NCBI GenBank assembly: GCA_900239685.1
Contig: OENT01000261.1
Location: forward strand, 12,408 to 76,407
DNA length: 64,000 nucleotides
Reading direction: 5' to 3'
Source of the DNA: Rotaria macrura
Lineage: Eukaryota; Rotifera; Eurotatoria; Philodinida; Philodinidae
Shown: piece by piece, positions 55,637 to 64,000 of the stretch
Layout of the letters: each line of letters begins with the position of its first letter
Position numbering within the stretch: the first letter of the stretch is position 1
Notes under the pieces: model-generated
Seen by the model: only the letters and a program-made list of their open reading frames with translations
Told to the model about the DNA's origin: nothing
Database searches by the model: none
Made by a program: the position numbers and the translations under genes

Positions 55637-58400
55637 TTAGCCATCACTATTCTCTTCGTGGTTCTGATTGTCTGTTTCGATTGAATCTTCACCAAGCAAT
55701 TGACTTAGTTCATTTAAACGTTGCTGAATTTGTGGAACACCAGCTAATTGAGCTTCAAGACGTTCTTTCTCACCTTTCAATGTTAAACGTTTTTCAGTAT
55801 TCAATACTTCAAAAGTCCATCGACCATCACCATCAAATTGTAGTAGATGGGTATGATAAGCCCTTTTATAAGATGAAGAATGAAAGTTATCTTTAAAAAC
55901 ATTTCTCGTCATCATGAAAATATACTCACCAAAGAGATGGTCGATGCGTAATAGTAAGTAATGAAATACCTAACACTTTGGCTCGTTCATAGATTTTTCC
56001 TTCAACATCAATCGATACTGCACTTGTACATTCATCAAGTAACGCATATTTAGGTCGATGATAGAAGATTCGAGCTAAACCAAGACGTTGTTTTTCACCA
56101 CCAGATAATATATCTTTCCAATCACGTTCAGCATTTAGACCACCTTCACGCTGTATTACATATTGTAATTCTACGTTATTGAGTATTTCCATTAGTTGAG
56201 CATCATCAACAGTTATTTGATCCATCGTATGCGGATAAATAATTTGATCACGTAATGTACCGGGACACATGTAAGGCCGTTGTGGAATGAGAAAAAAATT
56301 GGATGGATCTGGTCGATGAAGTCGACCAGAGTAGATAGGCCACAAACCACGAACAATACGAAAAAATGATGATTTACCACAGCCGTTCGGTCCAGTGATA
56401 AGAACATGCATAAATGGTGTAATCTGAAAAAGAAAAAAAAATCCTACCAAAATAGTTGTTCAATACATTTGGTATAGAATTTCACTTTTAAAGAAAGACT
56501 TTCAACGATGACATCACCATTGGGCGTAATGATTGGCACATTGTCAGCAATAATATCTCCATCAGACTCGATGATTTGACCTTCTGTTATAATAAACAAA
56601 AGAAAAGCAAGAGGAATTCTGTTAGTTTTCATGATTGTTTATTTTAATCAACCTGCTCGTTGATTAATTGTCACTTTTCTTTTTACACTTAATGAGGAAT
56701 GTTCAGGATTATTCTCATTCGTTGTTACAACAGCTCGTTGATAATTTTCATTGGCACATTCGTCAAATACATGAAGCATTGTGTACACTCGATTTGTATG
56801 ACCAGCCAATTCAGCAATCTAAAATTGGTAAGAAAATAGCGTCATTCATTGATAATCATGTTCTCATGAAGTAATCGTACTTCTTTATATGATGAAATGA
56901 TGCGCTCGAGTGCATCAGCACCGGATGTCAATAGATTTTTACTGATTGTAAATGCTTCTGTACGCATACTAATACCGAGTGGATCTCCTATGGGATCTAG
57001 TAAATAATTATTATTATTCTATGGCAATCAATGCTCATATATAAATCATATTCACCGTCGGTTTCAGCTGGTCCATCATATGTCAGAAAAGGTATGGCGA
57101 TGAATGTCATTCCACCTAAGTATAAAAAGATATATTAATTCTGAAAGAATAACATTTTTCTGTAGACATACGTACATGCATGCCAAAAATATTTCATTAA
57201 AAATTGTTCAAGCATTATAAACCATAATTTTTTCTTAATAATTAAACTTGTTTGTTCACGAAGTTGATCATAGAGTTTTAGTATCCAATTTTTCTCTACC
57301 TAGATTTTGTGCTCATCATGATTAAAATATGAAAGGAATGTACATATGCAATAACATACTATGTGTCCATCGAAAAAGGCTATTTCTTCAGCATTAGCAA
57401 TAATTCTTGTATGAGCAAACCGTAGTACGCCTCGTCTTCGAGCTTCTTCCGAAACAAGCTTACCAAAATGAGGTGATAATTTTCTTAGAGCCATAAAAGT
57501 AACAGAAATGATCACAACTAACATACTGGGCACCTCTGAAATCACCGTAAGAAAAATTTAGTGATTAGTCAAATTATGATAAAAAAATGAACACTAGTTT
57601 ATCTTGATGATATTACCTTTAAGACCTCGCGCTGATTTTCTTTGTCGAACCATTGAAACAAGTGACCATGAAATAATAGCAACATCAAAAAATGGCTTTG
57701 TTAAATGAGAAAAAAGATGAGTCAACGATGATGTGAATGTTTCGATGTCATCGGTTAAATTTTGATCAGGTGTAAGTAATCGAGTATCCAAATTCGTAAC
57801 TCGATAGTAAGTTTGATTCTAGAATTGATTTAATTGAGAACAAAAATCAAGTAAAACAATACTGTTGAAACTCACACGAAAATAGGCGTCGTATGCATAA
57901 CGTGATAATTTTGAACGAAATGCTAATGAAAGTTTTGATTCAGCAAAACGGATACAGCTATTGATGAAACTAGCTGGAACGGCAACAGCTAGGAAAATGC
58001 TAACGGTGCGAATGAAATCACGTGGATTTCTTTGCACTAATGATTTTACAATTGCACCGTCGAGATGTGCAATATAAATTGTCAGAAATGTACGTGTTAG
58101 AAGTGTTGCTAAATGCGTAATCAACAAAAGGAATGAGTCACTTCGTAATCGTGGTATAAGAATTCGAATGATGACCCGAAGTTGATGAAAAAATTTTTTA
58201 TTGAGTGCTCTTCGAACAGACGAAGGTGGAATGACATCGGTAGTCGATATTTCTTCTCGTGGAATTGCGAGTGATCGGCGTTTTTTTAATATTAGATACC
58301 GACGATAGCGACGGATTAGATAAACTATTAAAGCAAATGATGATGAAAATAGAAGAATTTTTTTTCGTCGAGAAAGAAATGGATACATGTTTTTTTTCAA
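55637..58400 (-). CDS. ABCD1/ABCD2-type peroxisomal ABC half-transporter
   Basis: Ten minus-strand exons: 57876-58400, 57617-57818, 57360-57535, 57176-57299, 57056-57115, 56881-56996, 56653-56818, 56486-56583, 55930-56423, 55637-55862; 728 residues (human ABCD1 745, ABCD2 740). The N-terminal half is the transmembrane domain, with the family blocks [23 protein letters not shown] and [11 protein letters not shown] (the EAA-like loop). The C-terminal half is one ATPase domain: Walker [10 protein letters not shown] at 500-508, signature LSGGEKQR, Walker [14 protein letters not shown]-loop THRPSLW. A coiled C-terminus ([17 protein letters not shown]) matches ABCD1/2 better than ABCD3. Dimers import very-long-chain acyl-CoA into peroxisomes for beta-oxidation. 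ABCD1 and ABCD2 arose within vertebrates, so one invertebrate gene is expected to stand for both. A second in-frame ATG lies four codons after the chosen start. Confidence 0.94.
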
Positions 58401-60641
58401 CTAATTTTGATAGCCTACAATTCGAGTTCGTTCTCGGGCAGTTTGATAAGGGGAGCGAAAAGCTCTTTTTCTGTTGGCTTCATCATTTTTGGTTGTCAGT
58501 CATTCAGCTGTTTTGGAATTTGTTAATGGATACAACGTAACCAACGATGAGTACCCGTTAGATGTCATTCTATACAAGACTCACTATCCGACTACATACA
58601 AGAAGACTTGGAATACACTTCTGAACCTCATCGCACATGAAAAAATATAGATAAAGATCAAAACAAAACGAAGACCAAAATCAATTTTGACGAATATAAT
58701 TCTTAATTTCTTTGATTTAATGTAAATTGATTGACCCCAATAGTCATTAGTCACTTGGTTGCGTTTCACAGATCCTGACAATTAGTCGTGTAAAACTAAA
58801 AATTCAACGTGTGTACACAGCTGAAATCATCATGTTCGAATTACTTTGATGGTGTCATAGACACAGATTATTCCTTACGCAGTGTTATTATTAGTGTTCC
58901 TTCTATTGAGACACTTACATGAAATTACATTGGATTTTACATGCATTAAAGTTTTATAAACCTAAATGATTGAGTTCAATTAGGGGTGCAACGAATCTTT
59001 AATGGATTTGGGATTTGTTACCAAATCTCTGATGTTTGGACTTGGATTTGGTTTTGGTTTCTGGATTTGGGGTATAGTTAGAACTGAGTTCCTAGCTGTG
59101 GATTACGTCTATATTTGGATCACAGGATTGTTTATATTACTTTTTTCAGCTTAGATTTGGGATTCGTGATTGGTGATACGTTTGGAATTTGGGGTTTGGA
59201 CTTGGACTTGAATTTGGGTTTGGGTCTTAGATTTGGATTTGGACTTGGGATTTGTTTCCGATCTAACAGCAGTCAAATTTTGTAGTCGTGCTACATTGAA
59301 ACCAAATCTCAATCCCAAATCCAAATCCCAAACACAAATCCTACCCAAATCCTACCCATAATGATACAGACCAAATCCCAAATCCAAATCTAAGATACAA
59401 ATCCAAACCCAAATCTATACCAAATCTAAACAATTTTATATCAACCTCTAAGAATTAATACTCTTCTCTTCCTTCTAAAACTTTATATTAAAAATTCTCA
59501 TCAGATTTGGACAATTTAAGACCAAGACCAAACCCAAATCCAAATCTCAGTCAAGAACAAATCCAAATCTATTTGCACCAAATCCCAAGGTCTTGGATTT
59601 GTTGCACCCCTAAGTTCAATGAGCTCAATCTATCGATACTCTTTAAGTATATAAATCCGAAAGCTTTTTGAAAAGTCATGACAGCAGAATTAGTTTTCCA
59701 ACTTTGGTAGACATCGATAGCAGCTTTACTATCTATTGTGATTTTAGCATAGGTTTTTTTTCTTCTTCTCCTTTCTGCTATTTCAAACATCTTGTTTATT
59801 GTATTAATTTTAAGAAAAACATGTTATACCAATCCAGCGTTCATTTTCTCGAAAATTGCAAGAAAAACGTCTGATGAGTAATCGAAACTGATGATGTGTT
59901 CGTCCTATGCTAATTTTAAGACAAGACTCCTCAAACTCAAGCTATTTTGCCCGTCTCTTCATACAATACAATCCTGATTGTTACAGCCAGCGTTTTTCAT
60001 GATATTTAAAAATGTTTAAGATGGAAGCAACGAAGTTCGAGGTGCATCGCTCAATTATGTTTGACAAGACTTGAGATTTTCCTGCCGTTGTATTTATGGA
60101 TAGATGCCATTATCGGTGTAGATAGTTTTGCAGATATGGGTTAACTACTACTTTTTCTTCGATCTTGTTCATATGGTCTCCAATCGAGTCGAGTTCATCA
60201 TTTTAGAGGCTTCAATGTCACTCATATGTGCAATATGTATTCAAAACTATAGAAATAGAGGAAAAATACATATTCAATATAATGAAATCTATCAGACAAT
60301 TCACGAATTTTTGATTACTCTTTTCTGCTCAATTGTAAAAGATTGCTTAGTATGATCAATATGCTTGCTTCCTTTTCACAATAAAACATCAGTTATAGTT
60401 TATCGTTCTAGTCTCCAAATATGGCGACATTTGAATCCCATGAACATCTATCTTAATACTGACTTTTGTAAAAATTCTTGATACTATTCTTTCTTATCAA
60501 TACCAAAGTAATGTGCACACTGGTGAAAATTATTTCTTTTATGTAATATCTGTAATTTGAAGGTTGCCTTGTTGCGTATTTCTATCTCTGATATTTAAAA
60601 TTTTTTTAACTGGTAAATTTTTTTGTTTTATTTAAAAAGAA
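58401..60641. other. Intergenic, ABCD 5' flank and tubulin 3' flank
   Basis: Holds the 632-bp hAT-like element 58981-59612; the rest is AT-rich with no supported gene. Confidence 0.5.
58981..59612. mobile_element. hAT-like element filled with GGATTTGG-type repeats, 632 bp
   Basis: Perfect 12-bp terminal inverted repeats, TAGGGGTGCAAC and GTTGCACCCCTA, flanked by a perfect 8-bp duplication AGTTCAAT (58973-58980 and 59613-59620). These are hAT hallmarks. The left half (to about 59265) is made of degenerate GGATTTGG/TTGGGTTT units, and the right half (from about 59300) of their complements CCAAATCC, so the element could fold into one long imperfect hairpin. No transposase. The perfect duplication suggests a fairly recent insertion. 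Confidence 0.85.
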
Positions 60642-62603
60642 TTATTTAGACATAGAATCGATGATTTGATCGGCAGGTTCATAATTACTAATTTGTTGAT
60701 ATTCACTAATAAGATCATTTAAACTAGCTTCAGCTAAACAAAAAAGCGAGCTCACATGTATATATATAAAGAGAGAGAGAGAGAGTGATTGATAAGTGAT
60801 TTACCATCCGTAAATTCATTTTCATCCATTCTATATGAAAGATACAATGAAATCGATTCAGTATTATTTAGAATTAATTTACCCTTCTGCTGTATACCAA
60901 TGCAGAAATGCTTTTCTTTTATACATAGCACAAAATTGCTGACAGATTTTCTTAAACAATTGTTCGATTGCTGTATTATTCGCTAGGAAAAAGGAAAACG
61001 ATTTTTCTTTCCATTTGCTAATTTACATGGTATCACTTTACCGAGAAATGTACACGACATACGACATCCTTTTGGTGCAATATCACATACAGCTGTTTTA
61101 ACGTTGTTTGGAATCCATTCGATAAAATATTGTGCATTTCGATTTTGCACATGTACCATTTGTTCATCAATTTCACGCATGGATAAACGACCACGAAAAA
61201 CAAGTGCTAAAACATAGAGCCAATTGCATTTTAAAATAGAAGAAACAACGACATTTTTCTCACCAACAGTAAGATATCGGCCTTGTCTTGGATCGATAGC
61301 ACACATGACATTACGAGGATTAAATACTTGATGTACTAATTCAAGTACAGATGTTGCTCGATACGATTGACCCTTGCGTGATGTTAACGGAGCAAAAGAT
61401 GACATAAAAAAATGTAAACGCGGAAATGGAACCATATTAACGGCTAATTTTCTTAAATCAGCATTTAATTGACCTAAATTATTTGGTAGATAATGTACGA
61501 TATTAATGAAACGAGACTAACCAGGAAAACGAAGACACGTTGTAAGACCTGACATGGTTACAGATATCAGATGATTAACTAGAATTGAGATAGACTTTAC
61601 AGTAAAACAACGACCGATTGAAGACTTGATTACATACGGTCAGCCAGTGTAGGAATGGAGATGTTAAGTGATCGAGCAGAAATATCTTGAAGAGCTTCAT
61701 TATCAAAACAAATGAGCATATCAGTGGAATCAATATGATGTTGAACGGCCAGCATAGCATTGTACGGTTCAACAATCGATTCAGATACTTGAGGTGAAGG
61801 AAAAACACTATAGCCAACGATCATTCCTAAACATCAATAGTAAATGTTTCTTCGGTTCAGTTTTCTATGAAAACGAAGCCGAAGCATACGATCAGGATAT
61901 TCCTCACGCAAACGATTCAATACGAGTGAACCAAGTCCAGCGCCTGATCCTCCACCAAGACTTTGCAATAATTGAAAGCCTGTTTAATGAACATAGAAAA
62001 AGCATATTTCTGATACAAATGATGTTTAATGATTACCTTGTAGACAATCTGTATTCTCAACTTCTCGACGAACACTTTCTAACATATAATCGATTATTTC
62101 AGCTCCTTCACCATAATAACCTAGATGAAGAAGCACTTGTCATTACATTTTATTACGTGCTTCATGTAAAATAAACCTTTCGCCCAGTTATTGCCTGCGC
62201 CACATGTACCAAATATGAAATTATCCGGCCGAAACATTTGACCATAGCTCGAAGCTCGTATAGAATCGATTGTGCCTACTTCAAGGTCACACAAAATAGC
62301 TCGAGGAACATATTTGCCACCTTAGCACAAACGACTTTTGTTATTTTTTTCTGTCGGTTTGAAAGAACAATATTCAATTAGTGTTACCTGTTGCTTCGCT
62401 AAAATAAACATTGATACGTTCAAGTTGCAAGTCAGAATCACCATCATAGATACCCAGTGGAGATATTCCATGTTCATTGGCGACAAGTTCCCAAAACTAA
62501 GATACAATTGCAATAACTTCATGAGATACTTTGTTCCTTGTGTTACTTTTCCTGCAATCTGATTACCACATTGTCCAATGGAGATGTTTACAATTTCACG
62601 CAT
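60642..62603 (-). CDS. Divergent beta-tubulin without acidic tail
   Basis: Twelve minus-strand exons: 62547-62603, 62388-62496, 62177-62320, 62037-62120, 61890-61979, 61638-61826, 61522-61578, 61264-61473, 61042-61206, 60883-60982, 60805-60830, 60642-60733; 440 residues. It starts MREI, the beta-tubulin autoregulation tetrapeptide, and keeps [21 protein letters not shown]-type (IVEPYNAM), [25 protein letters not shown] and AFLHWYT. The phosphate-binding signature GGGTGSG is GGGSGAG (140-146). Helix 12 ends SEYQQ and is followed by only 14 residues, [18 protein letters not shown] with SK at the end, in place of the usual Glu-rich tail. Many other usually fixed positions differ. Exon 11 is only 26 bp. 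All phases close, so it looks functional and not a pseudogene. It is probably a specialised, fast-evolving paralogue; its structure or tissue is unknown. Confidence 0.9.
60769..60785. repeat. (GA)n microsatellite in a tubulin intron
   Basis: About eight GA units within the last tubulin intron (60734-60804), upstream on the plus strand of the 26-bp exon. Confidence 0.8.
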
Positions 62604-64000
62604 ATTTAATTCTGTCGATTGATGTTGCTTAATTCTCAGTTTTTAGTTTAATATGATCATTTTGCAATGTTACATGATGTCTTATACATGTTCATATGCA
62701 CGTGGTTGCTCGAAGCAATCAAAAAGAAAAACAAAAAAGATCAATGGCCAGCACACGTGTTTTAAGAAAAGATATGAAAAAAAACATGCCAGTACGATGC
62801 GCTAATCAAGAAATCAAAATGTGACATGTGATGCTGATAGATGTGTCTTAGAGATCCCACACCCAAATCAGCATTTGTCTAGTCATGCATGAATCTTCTT
62901 AAAGTTAAATACCAGGTTATCATGTTTTATTTACTTTTATTATGTTCCAGAAGACAATTAACGTCTTCAGCATATTCTAATTCTATGTCGTTTCTTAAAT
63001 AACCGGATTCATGTATTCGATCATAGTCATGGTTTGATATTGACCAATCGCTTGGTATTCGCTGTGTAGGCTCATTACACGTAATAGTCTTGTAATATTA
63101 CATCGAACGACATTTGATTGTCATTCTTATGTTTTTATACCTTCTATCTATATAGAAAGTGATACTAACATGCAACAAAGTACGAAGAATTCGCCATACG
63201 ATGACATCAACACAACACTATGTATATACTCAACTCACAACTATCGTTTTATCCAATTTTCCCATTCGGTGTTAAGTCATGAGAATTCTACTAACTTGAC
63301 GAATAAACGACGCAACAAAATTTTTTTTTAATAATTAACAGTCAAGTAACAATAGGCATCAATGATCCTTACGTCCTGTCTTAGTAATGTGGAAGGGGAG
63401 AAGCGTGCGAATGAAAGAGTCATCTAGGATTCTATCAACAATCGTGCACTTGATCATCAAAGGTCGAAGATAACGAATTATCTACCTGATGGTAATGTTT
63501 ACAGAGTGAAAATTGTCGAAAGGAATCTGCACTATCCAAGTTTTGCGAAGAGTTTATCATCAAACTTTTACTGACGTTTTCTTGACATTACAATTTGAGA
63601 ATGACAACGAGTAATAGGTGCACATGCACCAATTATAGTCATCATTTATTGATTCAGTCTACTTTTCCATGTACATTGCTATTCTATTCTTAATAAATGA
63701 TCCATTTTATCTTTGAATGAAATCATCTTTTATTTTTTGTGTTTGCAATGAACCAGAGTGTTAGTGATCAAATCTAGAACAAAACATATTCTAATAGATT
63801 ATTTAGGGCTAAATACCTGCATATAGTCTCTCACTATAACATTGCTGTCAACTAGATTACTTCTTTATTCCATTAATACCTTTAATTTTATTTGACTTTG
63901 TTCTCCCATTCGTACTTGTACGTTGAGCCGAAGAAACTGTAGAGCCTTTCTAAAGTTCTTCGGATGATATACGATAGATAAAGTTTGTAATTCTTTGAAG
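62604..64000. other. Right edge, no recognised gene
   Basis: AT-rich, with only short open frames on both strands. It contains the tubulin promoter (minus strand) near its left end. Nothing else is recognised. Confidence 0.5.

Overview
The window is AT-rich nuclear DNA of an animal. Its genes use the standard genetic code and GT-AG introns, most of them only 55-80 bp long, with a few of 0.5-4 kb. Protein content (p24 cargo receptor, ERp72, STAM, FAM20C, U2SURP, Ly6, RING-H2, a vasopressin/oxytocin precursor, a peroxisomal ABC half-transporter, beta-tubulin) is metazoan. The tiny introns, AT-rich codon use, an ARM-TIR-SAM protein and the many small non-autonomous DNA transposons are most like a rotifer, probably bdelloid. 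That placement is inference; no marker gene proves it.

Layout. 0-7.1 kb: gene-poor, with a 445-bp foldback element, several small inverted-repeat elements and a decayed BEN-like fragment. 7.1-10.9 kb (+): TMED10 and, 163 bp downstream, PDIA4/ERp72, two early-secretory-pathway genes. 12.9-14.6 kb (+): STAM, an endosomal ESCRT-0 adaptor. 15.2-24.0 kb (+): an ARM-TIR-SAM-like protein with two very large introns. 24.1-28.7 kb (-): FAM20C secretory kinase, tail-to-tail with the TIR gene. 29.7-36.9 kb (-): U2SURP/SR140, reconstructed in 24 exons. 37.1-37.8 kb (+): a GPI-type Ly6/quiver-like protein, head-to-head with U2SURP. 37.8-45.5 kb: gene-poor, with a 1.34-kb inverted-repeat transposon that carries a 65-bp hAT-like insertion. 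45.5-47.5 kb (-): RING-H2 E3 ligase. 49.9-50.5 kb (-): oxytocin/vasopressin-type precursor. 50.5-54 kb: hAT-like elements, one nested in another. 55.6-58.4 kb (-): ABCD1/2-type transporter. 59.0-59.6 kb: a hAT-like element filled with GGATTTGG-type repeats. 60.6-62.6 kb (-): a divergent beta-tubulin. 62.6-64 kb: nothing recognised.

Exon models were built by hand: open frames were joined at GT/AG sites where the phase fits and the joined protein follows the known family. Every model closes in frame from ATG to stop. No RNA evidence was available. TMED10, PDIA4 and FAM20C serve the ER/Golgi, STAM serves endosomes, and the rest have no obvious shared role. No complete transposase, reverse transcriptase, tRNA, rRNA or CRISPR array was seen.
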